This document shows, piece by piece, positions 51,526 to 64,000 of a stretch of 64,000 nt of DNA. The DNA is from Cyanoderma ruficeps (lineage: Eukaryota > Chordata > Aves > Passeriformes > Timaliidae). The notes below the pieces were generated by a model. That model saw only the letters and a list, made by a program, of their open reading frames with translations. It was not told the DNA's origin and ran no database searches. A program made the position numbers and the translations under genes. Location of the stretch: NCBI GenBank assembly GCA_008694505.1, contig VZDJ01000052.1, forward strand, positions 2,807,245 to 2,871,244, given 5' to 3'. Position 1 is the first letter of the stretch. Every line of letters starts with the position of its first letter.

Positions 51526-53932
51526 TTGCATGACTGACCTTTATCTCTGAGGACAAAGACATGCAGAGTTTCCATCCCACTTAGAACTGGATTCATTGAA
51601 TTAGAGCTAGACCTAATTGCACCATGAATTGCAAAACACAGCTCTGTCTGTGAGATGCTTTCATATTGTGGCCTCATTATAATAAGGTGCTAATGGCACA
51701 GTGCACTGAATTGATCTTGGTAATTATATTTCTGCTGCTCCACAGAATCTTGCTGATTTTTTAGGTGATGCAAGGTGAGCAAATAATGAATAAATTTTAA
51801 ATGTGTAATAATAATTAGATTGCTCTTGTCCGCATGTGATATTTGTACTTTACGGTGGGAAAATTGAAGATTTGTAGTATTTTGTTTCTATCTTTTACCC
51901 CATGTTTTCATATCATCTCCCACTGCAATTACATAACTCCCTCCAGATCCCTGACAATGATCCCTACCTTTCCCAGGTGCCATGGTCTCACAAAGATGGG
52001 AGAAGAATGTGTTCTTAAAGCTAGAGTTCATATAGCCGAATTGATTTATAAAAAGAAATTGGATGCACATATCCTTGAGTGTCTTGATTATGGGAATCAT
52101 TCTTGGTTTGACAGAAGCAAGGGCAGCTGCAGGTGTGGAAACAGCTGCTCGGAGTGGGTTTGATTTTGCCTTGTTCCCCAGAAGTGTAAAGGAAATTCAT
52201 TCCTCTTCCGTATCTTGGTAGCTGACCCACAAAGGAGAACTCTGTGGAGCATCAGGTTTTGAATGTGGGGGTGATTTGTTTAAAGATTCAAGCCTAAGAT
52301 TTTCAGAAATAGCTGAGGAATTTGTGTGCTGAATTCCACTGGAATTGTGGTGGAAGTTGACTTTGCGAGTCATTAATTCTTAATTCTTTCTCATCTACGT
52401 ATTTTGTTACCAAACACAAAAATTGGAGGTTATGCAGGTGGCAAAACAGGTTGGAAAAGTAGTAGTGTCAGTTTTATGTTGCTTGTTTAACCATGTTGCT
52501 GACGTTCTCCTAAGAAGTAAAACAATGATTATTTTAGCACTTCATAACTGAATCTTGCTTAAATTCCATCAGAAAGGTCTGAAACATTTTTGAGGCTTAA
52601 AGAACGTTTCCCTGCTTTCTGTGGGAAGCTTTATGCAAGTGATGGAGAGCATCAGTACCTGGACTAGATTCCTGTAATTGGCAAAATAGCTGCTCTTCTA
52701 ACTGGAGAGATTTTGGGCTGGTCCCTCATGGTTTGGCTGCATCTGTAATTCTGCAAGAGCTGGCTGTTGCAACAGCTAAATCCAGGGAAAACTGTTAATA
52801 TTGTACATGATGAAAATTTTAGGTTACTCTGAAAATTTAGATTAAAAAACTAAAATCAGTTGAACTGTGGAGAAGCAAAGACAGGTCCTCTGTGGGATGA
52901 AGTTAATGATTCCCCTGTGATTTCAGGGGTTGTCCTGTCATTTATATCTGCAGGATTCTAGCCTGCAGTTTTTAGGTAGCAAACTTGGAATTTTCCTTGC
53001 ATTTGGCTGCTGGAAGGGTATAATCTTAATCAAGCTGTACATCAGTGAGAACGGGAGAGGGGGAGTGAAGCTAAAGCAGGGAGTAGTGGTAGCTGATTTG
53101 TGGCAGTAGTGCTCCTGTCCTTGAGGAACTGCATGCTTGTGAATGTCAAATCTCCAAGTAATTGTCCTCCGAATTATAAAATAATTAATTTTCTTTTTGA
53201 AGTGCCTTATGTGCGTAGCTCTTCTTTGGTTGCTTTGTGTGACAGAGATCTTTTTTCCTGCCTGTTTCAGGGAGAAAAATCAGTCTGCTCCTCTTTAGGG
53301 ATTTAGTGTGCTAACTATGATTTTATGTTTTCTGTTGGAAACTATTTTTTCGTGCTCTCCTGTGCAAAATAAACGAGTGAACAAACCAGAAATTGCCTAG
53401 AGGCTGAGCCTTTTTATTTTTTATAAGTGTGCCTTTAAACAAATCCTGTGTGCTGGTTGAGAGACTTCTCTGGCATCCCTAAGGAGCTGCTGGGATTGTG
53501 TCTGCTTGTACAGGGCAGGGAAAGCATCGGGCTTGAGGAAAGTTGTGCAGCAATAGCACCTTTATTATCATTATCTGTAGGAGTGAGGGATCTGGATCAA
53601 ACTGTCCTAAACTGTGGCTAAAATGACCAGCGTGTTGTTTGAAATAAAATGAAATGCCTGGAAGTTTTCAAGCTGGCAAACAGGATGCTCTCTTTTCCCA
53701 GGAAGTTTCCTTGCTGATGAGTTAGATTTGTCAGATGAAATTAGCACGTGTTCAGATAGCTTGTTTTAGATCTTTTTTATCCCGTTCAAGCTGCAATAGG
53801 GCATGCTCTTGGCATGGGCTGTGGCCCTGTATCCCCCACAAATGTCCAGACAAACTCCAGATATTTCCATGGCATTGTGCAGCAGGTGGCATTAACATGT
53901 CCTCCTCTATGAAACTGATGCTTTGGGAAGGC
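51526..53932. other. Intron without recognisable features
   Basis: No repeat, exon or RNA gene recognised between the 51.3-kb CR1 tail and the antisense LTR. Confidence 0.55.
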
Positions 53933-54346
53933 TGACCTGGAACAGAGACTGGACAGAGCTAGAGAATAAAGTAGATATTTATTGAAAGGCCTTTGAGGAT
54001 ACACCTTGGGCAGGACAAGAGCCTGACCAGGGCTACGCCCAAGGGGGCCTTAAAATGGTCACAAAATGGACAAACAGTCACGAGGTCTCACACTTTTATA
54101 AGTTTTGGTTCATTTGCATCTTGGGGTTAATTGTCCAATTACAGCTTCAGATTATGAAGTCCCATCCTTCCTGCTTCTTCCATCCACCCTTGTTTGTGCT
54201 TTTAGGCCTAAAAACTTGTAACAGTTGTCCTTGGTCTTTGGCAGGAAAAGGATTTGTTTTGTATACCCACTCGGTGAAGAGAGCTGACTAACACTTAAAA
54301 TGAGGCTCAGGACTGCACCCCTGGGCAGCACAGAGTCTGAAAAACA
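53933..54346 (-). mobile_element. Endogenous retrovirus LTR, probably solo, antisense
   Basis: Read on the - strand, this stretch has LTR architecture: a U3-like part, a TATA box (CTTATAAAAG, at 54093-54102), a poly(A) signal AATAAA (53978-53983) about 110 bases downstream, and a short U5-like end. The sequence around the TATA box and the poly(A) signal resembles passerine ERV LTRs that I know only from memory. TG/CA-type ends were chosen at 53933 and 54346, but no matching target-site duplication was found, so the true ends could lie some tens of bases further out. No gag, pol or env frame and no second LTR lie nearby, which suggests a solo LTR. Confidence 0.68.
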
Positions 54347-57300
54347 TGAAAGCTAAAACTTAAGGCATCAAAACACATCAGAGCATCAGTGGAGGAAAAG
54401 GCTTTTAGATAAAATAGGCAATCAGCCACCGAGTCACTGGTGTCTTAGTGGGCTTTTGGCTGTCCTATATCTGTATCAGGGAAAGAGTTATTTAAATGCT
54501 CTCAGTTTGTTTGGCTTTGTCTTGGCTGCCAGGATTGTTTATACCATTCTGTATCATCTGTAAAGATGGTCATAAATGTGCAGAATATTTCCTGTGGCCC
54601 TGTTGAAGCTCTCCAGGTTTTCCAGTTTCCTGCTGGATATAGTTCCTGGATATAGAGTGGGCAGGTATCTATAGAGATGAACTGTAATACAAAGTTTTGC
54701 TTAAGCTGTCATTTTGAGGGGAAAGTACTTGGCCAACATTAAAAAGGTCCTTATTTGTAGAGATTAAAAAATAAAATCCATCAAGAGAAAGGTGACAGTC
54801 CTTCGAGGTGGAATGGGAGTTACAGAGCCAGCACCATCACAGAGACATTTTATTTCAAAAACAAAGTGTCACTCCTGAGCCAGGCTAAAAATAATAATTC
54901 TATTTTGTAGAAAAGGATTGAGAATGCACATTTGCTGTGCTGGTGCCATAAGACACATGGTCCTGATTGTCATTTTGCCTCCTGCCTTTATTTTCTTTTG
55001 AGACAATTTTCTTTTAACTCACTAAGGCCAGTTAAAGATTGAACCTCACACCTGGGGTCCTGTTTTTCAATTATATCAAACAAAATAGATTTGTGGAAGA
55101 GGATGAGAAGTTAGAGAAAGCAAAAAGTCATATAATTGCATGGGTTTCTTCTGCTTTTATCACATGATTTAAATATTAAATTTGCAGTTCTGGCTCCCCT
55201 TAAATATCAAAATAGTGTCAAACAGATGCAGTTCACATTTTGCCAGAATAGTGGGTTACAGCACAAGGGCAAATACAAGTTCTTCTCTGTTTAATAACCT
55301 TAATGAAGTTTTATTGAGGGGAATGAATGATAAATAGTTTTAAAAATTCAGAAAATTATCTGGCACTCTCTTTTAAGATTAAAAATCGCATGCATTATAA
55401 AAAGATTAAAATTGGGAAGGAGGTAATAATTTTTTTAAGGAAAGTGATGAACCTTCCCATGGTTGTTTGGAGACCATCAGCATTTTATATGAAAACTTCA
55501 GATAGCTAATTTGGAGTTTTATTTGCTCATTTCAGATTGTGATGGTGGCACTGAATTTTGTGAAACTGCTTTGCTGTAGATCTTCCAAGAGGTTTTATTG
55601 GTTGTGGGTATTTTTTTCATCTCACTCACCATGTACCCCTGCTTTGTACTTGATGATTCCACTGTGTCTTGCACTTTACATGTATCTATTCTTCAGAATG
55701 GTCCTTCAACATAGAACTTTTATTTAAATAAATAAATGTACAGCTGACAGACTTGAAAGACAGTAGCAATTTTCATCCGGGATGTGCACAATAGGAACAT
55801 GAGGATTTAACTCGACTCTCATGCGCAGTTGTGTTGCTCTTCATGCTGCCTTATCTTTCTGCCTTATTAAAAACTGCCTGGTCCTTCAAATAATCTTTAA
55901 TTAATCCTTTCTAAAACCCTTGCGTCTCTGCAAAGTGACTCCTTTGAGATGTTTCCACGACCTCTGTAATACAACTACAACCCTTAAAGGATTAAATTAG
56001 TCTTGGCTAGGCAGATTTCCCACATTGTTTATAAGGAATGCAGATTTTGCTATCAGATGTGATGGTTTGGATTGGCTTTGGCAGTGATTTCTTGCACCCA
56101 CATTTCTGACTTGAAGATCTCCAGTAAGGAAAACGGGGTTGTCTCTTGTAGGACATCTTTTGGGGTTGTGTAAGCAACAAGAAGGTTGGGTGAAGCATCT
56201 TGCTGATGGTTTCTTTGCCACCCTCTAGAGTCATCATCTGAATTTTAGACTCTTACACCTTTTTATTTCTACTAATAGAGCTCAGTAAGTCTGTACTTCG
56301 GGCTTCTTCTTCCACTCAAAGCAATTTACTTTTATTCTTAAAATTAATGCAAAGGCTGTCAAGGAGCTGGGGAAGATGAATAATTTATTTTTTGAAATCT
56401 AGAGCTACTGATAGCAGAAGAAACATGAAAACTTTACTTACAAGGTTGCGTGTGTGCTTCCTTACTAAAAATGCCATCCCTTTCCAGGCAGTTTTTGTTA
56501 CTGAAAATATTTCACCCATCTAACCGGGAGAGTTTGTCATTTCTTCTCCTCAGCCGTGGGCAGGGGTTATGTGCTTGTAATTGGTGAGAGTTGTCAGTAT
56601 GGTCAAGTGAGTTGTGCGAGAAGTAATTCTGCTTTTCTAATCCCTTTTTTTCTGAAGTGTTGGAGCATTTGGAGCTTGTGGAAAGCAAAATGACCCATTG
56701 TTCCTGAGGAAACAGAATTAGCAGGTCTTCAGCATGAAATTTGTTTACCAAAAAATGAGCAGCCCTGGAATCACTGGAGCTGGGCTGAGTTATCCTGGCT
56801 TGAAGGTCTGGCATTCATGGTTTTCCAATTTGATATGAACTGGTGAATACTTTCAGTGTGGAGCTCTCCCAAAGTCCTGGCAGTCTAGAAATAATTCTGA
56901 GGATATTGTTATAAATATATATGTGACAGCTGTAGTGAAGTATTTGTGGAGAAAAATCTGAAAAGTCTCAGATCTTGACTACACATCTCAGCTCAGTTTT
57001 TCCACAGTTTAAGGAAATATTTCCAGTTATTACTGGAAGGGTGCTGAAGAACAATTAAAGAGCTAGTTGACTGAAATGGTTCAAAGGTTCAGTTTTGTAT
57101 TAAATCATTAAATGAATTAAGTTGTGGTGGCTGAATAATTTGAGAGCTTTAAATGCTCCAACTTCCGACAGATATCTAGGTAATTGAGAGGGAATCTGCA
57201 CTTTTAGTGTGGAAGGAAATTAAGCTCATTTCTTACGAATTTGGGAGATCATTGGAAAGAGAGAACAACTCCTGGGAACTAGGAAGGAGCATTGATGCAC

Positions 57301-58082
57301 TATTAAAATGAACATATGTGGATTGTTCTACATTTTAGAGCCAAATAACCAAAGAAGTTGAGCTGAATTTGGATCTTTCTAATATTTTATTCTTCTGGGG
57401 AGAAGGCTGGTGCTCAGAGCCATTCTCACAACATGTTATCAATTACAAGGATCCGATACCGAGGGTTGTGGGAAAAGGAAGAAAGCAGCACAGTGCCTGT
57501 GCCTGGTCCCTGTGCCAGGAGGAGGAGTTTCAGGTCTCCCTGTGCTCACACAAAGGGTCCCAGTAACTACAGGCTGGTTGTAAAGCAAGTTTTCCAGCTG
57601 TTTTTCCAACTTCGTGCTGGGTTTCAAAAGGATTTGGCCCCCTGATGCACACAGAGGTTTAGCCATGGTCTTGTCTTATCTTTTTTTACAGCCGTTTGTG
57701 ATTGCTTTGAAAAAGTGCAAGTCTTTATCTGTCCGACTCTGCAAAGGAAGATTGACTTGAGAATCTTTTAGCTGAATTCTGGAATATTCTCTTTTTCCTT
57801 CACCCCCTGCTCTCATGATTTCCCACATTTGACAATGCTGTGTATACCATCACTTGGAATATTTTACTGATAATGAGGCAATTTCTGCCTCGCTGGAAAG
57901 CTGTAATCATCTAGACACATTTTGAAAGGAATACATAGATGGCACAAAGTAAAATGTGCTCTATTAGAAATTTATATCCTTTCCAACTGCATCAATTATT
58001 CTAATAAACAATATTATTTTCCCTGCAGACCTTGCATCCCTCATATCTATCATGGCTATCATTAAATCAGATTTTCACATGA
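54347..58082. other. Intron without recognisable features
   Basis: AT-rich. The first tens of bases may still belong to the LTR. A short AAAT-type tract lies at about 55723-55737. Nothing else was recognised. Confidence 0.55.
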
Positions 58083-58518
58083 TCATAGAATCACTGAGTG
58101 CTTTGGGTTGGGAGGGACCTCAAAGCTCATCTTGTTCCAAGCTCCTGCCATGGACAGGGACACCTCCCACTATCCCAGATTTCTCCAAGCACCATCCAGC
58201 CTGGTTTTGCACATTGCCAGGGATGGGGCAGCCACAGCTTCTCTGGGCAACCTGTGCCAGTACCTCACCACCCTCAGAATAATTTTTTTTCCTAATATTC
58301 ACTCTAAAACTACTCTCTGACAGTTAAAGCCATTCCTCTTGTCCTGTCACTCCATGCCCTTGTAGAAAGTCCCTCTCCAGCTCTCTTGGAGCCCCTTTAG
58401 GCACTGAAAGAGGCTCTAAGGTCTCCCTGGAGCCTCCTCTTCTCTAGGCTGTACAACCCCAATTCCCTATCTAGGAGAGGTGCTGCAGCCTTCACATCAA
58501 CTTTGTGGCCTCCTCTGG
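58083..58518 (-). mobile_element. CR1 LINE 3' portion, antisense (longest copy in the window)
   Basis: The longest CR1 copy here, about 436 bases and inverted. It starts with TCATAGAATCACTGAGTG (the reverse complement of the CR1 3' terminal repeats). It runs through GGGAGGGACCTCAAAGCTCA, GCCATGGACAGGGACACC, GGGATGGGGCAGCCACAG, GTCCTGTCACTCCATGCCCT and TCTCCCTGGAGCCTCCTCTT to GTGGCCTCCTCTGG. It retains 3' UTR and the region equivalent to the end of ORF2 on the - strand, broken by many substitutions. 5'-truncated as is typical for CR1. Confidence 0.92.
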
Positions 58519-61500
58519 TTTCAGATATTTCTTTCAACCTGCTTAAAATTCTTCCTGGCCTTCCATCACACGGCGCTGTTTTCCTCCTGTCCCAGTGGCA
58601 TCGTGGCCCGCGGCTCCTCTGTGCAGCACCGTCGATATTGTTTCCTGCAGGGCTGTGATCTCCCTCAGCCCTGGCCCCGTGGCTCAGGCCTATCGATTGT
58701 TTGGCAGAGCGTGGAGCAGAAACTACGGGGAGTTTTCAGGTGATAAATTAAAGATGCTGCTCGTTCTTAGTTAAGCCTCTGTGCAGCAGGCAGAGGGGCA
58801 GGAGAAGCTGAACCACCTGAAAGCAATGGGCGGCCTTTCACATCGACAGTGATTTCCATAAATTAGTTTATGGAAGGCTGACTTTTTCAGAGGAACAGCA
58901 TCTCCTTTGAAAAGTGCTCACCCTAAGCAAGGGTTTGGCTGTGCTGCTCTCAATCCACCATTTGCAGACATTTTGGAGACTGCTGTTAGTGCTGGCTGAG
59001 TCACACAAACACCAGGAAGAAAGAAAACAAATCTTCCAGAGAGTGGCTCTTTTATTTTGTCATTCACAGTTCTGGAGAAGGGAAATACCGTCTAGTGCTC
59101 TTTTTGTTTCAAACAGAACGTTCCTTTTTTTTGTCTAAATAAAGTAGTTGGATTTTTTTTTCCTATCACTGAGTCATAGAAAACAGAGAGAAAAAGTTAC
59201 CTAAAATGATATAAATACTGATGGGGTTTTACTGTTTTCATAGTCCAGCTCTAGGTTTTGAAATATTGTTTTCTTAAACTCTGGGTAAAGTTCTTTTAAA
59301 TTTCTTGACATTTTGCAAGCACTGGAAGTTTTTCCTATTTCTCATTTATTTCTGGAATTTGCTTGACAGCAGACCTGTAGTGCAGGTGGTGAAGGGACTA
59401 GAAATTGTTTCCATTTGACCCTGATCAGCTCTTATTAAAATGAGTCCTCCTTAGTCCACGGCTGACTGTTCTTAAGAGCTTTATCAACATGGGCCTGTCA
59501 CTTGAAGTCCATTTTAGTCGACTGCTATGAGGCAAATGGAAGAATTTCACTGACTTTAATCATAAAAGTCTTGATTTCTCTTTTTTTTTTTTTCCCCCCT
59601 TATTCCAGTGCAGTCAAGAGTTTGGAGCATGAGGCAAAGTTCTCTTCTGAAGTTATTTAATGTTTATTCTACCTGACTACTATTGATATCTTGGGTTTAC
59701 CAAGCACTTTTTTGAGAGTGGTTCTTTAGTCATCGGGAATAAAGAAAATGACATCCTTAGTAGGCACACAGAGAAAACTAATAAAGTTTGTTCTTTTGAT
59801 TAGTCACAGAATTGATTTGGTAGACTATTATTTTCAAAGTGCTCCTTGGCAGAATGCTTTCATTCCCACTTTTGATGTCTTGTTTACAAACTAGAAAGAC
59901 AAACCAGAAATGCAAAGAATGATGTTCATCTTAAATTATACTCTTTGGAAAACCAAGAAAAACCACCCCAAAATAATTACTTTGCTTGGTGATTTGTTAA
60001 TGAGGTTGTAATGTATACGCTACAAGGAATATTAATGAAATGTCACGTTAAAGCTCCATAGCTCTTTTCTTCCAAAACCTAACAAGTCATTTCCTTTTCT
60101 CTGGGTTTTAACAGTGGCAATAATATCCTGATAAGGAATCTGTCTGGAAACCCTCACAACTTAATTGGAGTTACGGCAACATTGCTGAGAACTCTGAACT
60201 TCCACAGTCTCCACAATAAAAACACACTGTAAATTTAAGCAGAACAGTAGTATTTTTATGAGAAAAAGTGGTAGGAAAATAAACCTGACTTGCCAGATGA
60301 CACAGGATTTACAGCTAGCAGAGGAATGTGTGTTTTATTTCCAAGCTCCTTAAAAGCTTAATAAGCGAACCCACCATGGATGGGGCAGGATTTGGCTCCA
60401 GGTGGGGTTTTAGGAATTTTCAGTGGGGAGGAACTGCTGCTTTGAGGGAATCACAGCCCCTTTAATTAAAGTGTCATATTCTGACCTGGTTATTCCCTTT
60501 GCACTGACATCCCTTTCCAGCTGGGTAATAAAGGGAAAGGGGGAATTGTTGCCCTCCCTCCATCCTGTTGGTGATGGAGAACAGGCAGATCTGTGGGCTG
60601 GGGAGCTGCTTATCCCCCTGCCTGGTTAAATCCCTCCACACTGTTTGAAACAGAGGTGGGCCTTTCCCTGTGTTTTTGAGTTAAATGCCAAATTCTTCTT
60701 GGTGCTTTGTGGGTGTTCAAATCTTCCTGCTGCCTGTTTTTTTCCCAGATCCTGACAGTGGAATGGAATGAGTTCCAAGTTTATTGCCTGTCAGCAAAAC
60801 CTTTGTTTTTACTTGGATTTCTATTGTTCTAGCTGGGTAAACAGGACACAAGTATCTTACAAGGTTTAAAGCTTGCTTTTTATCTACTTTGAAAAAAGAA
60901 TTTATGAAAAAAAAAGAAAAAAAAAAGGTAGATATTTTCATTGTTGAAATAGTTGAGGCAGCCTCAAAACAACTGTCCTAACTGGAGAGTGGGGCTTGAG
61001 GCTCGGGAACTCTTTGTTTTTGCCATCTCCAGTGGAAGAGGCTTTAGGAGCTCTGTTTCCAGAACCCCCAGGTATTCACACACTGTCCTTAGATCCGTGA
61101 TTCATCCTGAAAGGTGGGATTCAGAGTGCCTTATTCTGGAAGGCTGCATTCTCCATGTGTCAAAGAATACTCATGACCTAGAGGCACCCTGGGCCATGTC
61201 CCTAAAATGAAAGCAGGATGAATTATCCCACCCCAACAGCTAAAAACTGCCTTCATTGCTCATTGGTTATTTAGCTGCTTGGAAGGTTCACAGGACTTGA
61301 CACACGTCATAAAAATACTTCCAAAGAGTTTGGGGTTTTTAAAACAAATGTCTGTTCAACTGTTTTGCTTTCGTGGGCTTTTAAAGCTAATTTTCAAGAT
61401 CTGTTTGGAAAGAAGATTGGCAACACCAAAACCTCGCCAGAAATTCTCATCAGGAACAAACCTTCCAATCCTTACAAATAACACTTTTGACAGAAGCAAT

Positions 61501-61644
61501 ATTCTTCAACGTGTGAACAACAAATCTTTGCTGCTCTTGAAGTGATGCACAGAGAAAGCAAGAAATAAGAGGTGCAGGCAAGAGGGGAGAGGGAGAAAAG
61601 AAATGAAAATAAAAGCTATTTTTAGGCATAGACAAGGCCAAAGT
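58519..61644. other. Intron without recognisable genes
   Basis: Only a long T run near 59.58 kb and the A-rich tract at 60.91 kb stand out. Confidence 0.55.
60907..60927. repeat. A-rich tract
   Basis: Two runs of A separated by one G (nine A, G, ten A). No LINE or SINE body was recognised upstream, so it is probably simple low-complexity DNA rather than a retroposon tail. Confidence 0.85.
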
Positions 61645-62049
61645 TGTGAGCTGGGGCAGAGGTTCAGGGGCTCAGAGTAAAAGTATTTATTGCCAAGTTG
61701 CACTGGCAGAGAGGCACCAAGAAAGTTTTGCTGAGAGCAGTTTGAGTAAGGGAAGGAAGAGGGAGGAGAAAGCTCTGTAGGGTGTTTGGCAGCTGGGCAA
61801 AGAGCTTGCCTTTGTATTTGCCAACTGACCTGACAGGATTTTGGAAAGGATGTTGGAGGGGAGGCAAAAAGCTTTTTGAGCAGGGCTGTGAGAGTAACTG
61901 TGAGAAGGACTCGGCTGCTGAAGCCAAATTCGGGGCAGGGGCTGCAGGAAGGGAATTTCTCCAGGTGCTGCAGGAGAGAAACAGTGGCTCAAACCAAGAG
62001 CACAAGAATTGGCTTTTGTTGACGGGGGGGAGGAAGGAGAGCTGAGTTC
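61645..62049 (-). mobile_element. Possible LTR-like element, antisense (uncertain)
   Basis: On the - strand this block is pyrimidine-rich, has AATAAA (complement of 61686-61691) near its end followed by about 45 bases of possible U5, and lies between plausible TG and CA dinucleotides. Two overlapping minus-strand frames of about 100 codons run through it (61664-62005) without recognisable homology. Neither a clear TATA box nor a target-site duplication was found. It could equally be ordinary intron with a chance poly(A) hexamer. Confidence 0.3.
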
Positions 62050-64000
62050 ACCTTGCAGTGTTTGTTGGCAGAAAAATTCCCATGCTGAGGTGGCCTAGGC
62101 ACCATTAGGCAACTCCCCACTGGGACTTTTCCCTTTGCCTTGTGGGGTCCTTGCTCTTCCCACTGCAGAGTCTCTCCATGCTCAGAGTTAGAGCCTTGAC
62201 CACCTTTGCAATACAGGGATGTTCAGAGCACACCACCTGTGGAAATGGTACCTGTGGAAGGCCTTTTTTTCCTACTGATGGTGATGTTTTTATACCATCA
62301 CACATTTTGTGTCTGATCCCAGTGTAATCACCAAGGTTGTTCCCAGTAGTGCTTTATTTACAAGTATATTTAAAAATGTCTGAATTAACTTAAATATGAA
62401 AAACTGTGGACATCATTCTGTACCAGACACTTCTGGAATGAGCCCTAAAATATGTTTTTATCCCCACAGTTGAAAAGGTACGTTCTGCAAGGCATTTAGG
62501 GCCCTCAATTCAAATGCATTTAATTGCAGTTGACGTTATTATTGCATCACTAAGTATCAGCATCTTAAATACGGTCCAGTGACCTTGAAGTTTCCCCAGC
62601 TTGGCATATATGGTGCTATTAAATCCATAGGAAAGCGGGTGCCTTATTTTCAGTTCCCACAGCCAGCAGGTTTCCAGGCTGCACACAGCCAGGACTTTAG
62701 TGTCCTTTGGGACATGAAGAGCCAGTGTGCTCCCCCTCCTTGAAGGATTCAGCCAAAAGTCACTGGCTAACTTACTTTGTCCTTGTTCCCCATGAACCTC
62801 TCCTGGCTTTGTGAAGGAGCCTCCCCATCTCTCACCACCTCTGCATCTACTCTAGCACCTCGTTATGTGAAGGAAAAGAAGGAGAACTGGATATTGTCCC
62901 TTCAGGAGTGTGGGACTGGGAGGAGGAGATGGTGAGGTGAATGTGTTCTGCTTTTAATGACTGTGGATCAGTTCAGGGAGACACATGGCAGAAAGGGAGT
63001 TTTGGAAAAAACCACCTGGCTTTAGAGATACCTTCAGCATCCTGCAGCTCTGCAGAGTATTTCACTGAGGTTGTGCACAGCAGAACTCTTGTCCTGCTTG
63101 CCACCAGCTGTCAGGGGTTGTTTGTGAGGAGGAGAGAAGTTCAATTCAGCCTTTCCCAGCCAGACCTCTCCACTCTCTCCTGGCATCCATTGCCTTTCCA
63201 GCCTTCATGAGGTGACGGCCAAGCCACGTGAAAAGCAAAGGGATGTATTTCATACACATTTTCTGTAGAGTGAAGTTATGCAAGGCTTGCTTTATATTTT
63301 TCTTTGGGAAATCCAGATTTCTTTCCTTCTTAAAGCTCTCTTTTAAATACCAATAGTATTTATTTGTTCTTTCAGCAGCCTTACATCCTGCAGCTTTCAA
63401 TATTACCACTTTGTGGCACTTGCTTGGTGGTTTGCACCCTTCTAGCTGCTGGCAACCATCAAGCTTTCAATCTATAATAACTGAGCAAGGTGGTTTTCTG
63501 AAGGAAAATAAGCAGATGTCAAGGTTACAGCTGCTCTTGGGACGACAAGCCCCTGGTAATAAGCACTTCGTTTCAAAGGCACACTCAATAGTTCTGCGGG
63601 AAATTTTAGCATTCAGGTTTCTGTCGTGAGTCACAAAAGCTTTTGTTTTACCCAAGACAGGCGAGCTCAAAGCCATGTTATTTCCTGGGCATGGCACGAG
63701 TGGGCTGGGGATTATTCAGGGGTTTCAAGCTCGGGGCAGTCGTGGGGGCTGAGGACTCCATGAGGTTGTCATTTCCAACTCCCACCGTCTCCACAGTCTT
63801 TATTTGCTGCAGCTTGTTGTCTTTGCACCAAATTCTCCACCCATGTCAACTAGGGAGATTTTTGTAGGTGGAATTGTTTTTGTGCAGGTTTTTATACTTT
63901 TGCTGGTTTTAGTCCTTTCAGAAATGTCCAGGCTGGGGCTTGGGGCTGATACCTGGCAGGAAAGCTTTCACCTCCTCTGGATTTCAGAATCAGGTCAGAA
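62050..64000. other. Intron without recognisable features
   Basis: No exon, repeat or RNA gene recognised up to the window end. Confidence 0.55.

Larger units (their letters stand above)
6555..64000 (+). other. PLCB1: PLCB1 intron (5' part of intron 3), over 57 kb
   Basis: Starts with the donor GTAGGA after the exon. No sequence coding for the next PLCB1 segment (beginning DPKLRELL in the family) was seen by eye on the + strand, so the intron appears to run past the end of the window. This is consistent with the intron of hundreds of kilobases at this place in human PLCB1. It contains CR1 tails, at least one LTR, a minisatellite and scattered simple repeats, listed separately. Confidence 0.7.

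Noticed and set aside
1..64000. Prokaryotic or phage systems, CRISPR arrays, toxin-antitoxin or defence islands
   Set aside because: Composition, stop-codon density, the CR1 elements and the spliced exon show a vertebrate intron. No regularly spaced direct repeats with unique spacers were seen.

Overview
The window looks like part of one very large vertebrate gene, and the genome is most likely that of a bird. Two things point to a bird: seven truncated 3' tails of CR1 retrotransposons, the dominant avian LINE, and a retroviral-type LTR that resembles (from memory) those of songbirds. The sequence is AT-rich and poor in CpG, and no long open reading frame has recognisable homology. That is what deep intron of a eukaryotic gene looks like.

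The one confidently identified coding piece is a 69-bp exon at 6486-6554 on the + strand. It has a good acceptor and donor and encodes 23 residues, including [15 protein letters not shown]. This matches the N-terminal PH-domain region of phospholipase C beta-1 (PLCB1), about residues 60-82, probably coding exon 3. Everything before 6486 is then intron 2 (its 3' part) and everything from 6555 to the end is intron 3 (its 5' part, over 57 kb). No neighbouring PLCB1 exon was found, which fits the very large introns known for this gene in mammals.

Layout: 1-6485 is intron with one sense-strand CR1 tail (about 2258-2462). 6486-6554 is the exon. 6555-33300 is intron with CR1 tails near 16.1, 19.5, 20.4 and 31.0 kb, a few simple repeats, and a weak cassette-exon candidate at 28468-28539. 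33.3-34.7 kb is a locally GC- and CpG-richer patch. It holds a candidate alternative first coding exon (33372-33467) whose phase would allow splicing to PLCB1 exon 4, a 23-bp tandem duplication, and a six-copy 18-bp minisatellite with regular G-quadruplex-type spacing on the - strand. 34.7-64 kb is intron with CR1 tails at 51.3 and 58.1 kb, an antisense LTR with TATA box and poly(A) signal near 53.9-54.4 kb, and a weaker second LTR-like candidate near 61.6-62.05 kb.

No operon, CRISPR array, phage, tRNA, rRNA or independent protein-coding gene could be supported. The most interesting leads are the phase-compatible candidate alternative first exon and the G-rich minisatellite about 1 kb downstream of it.
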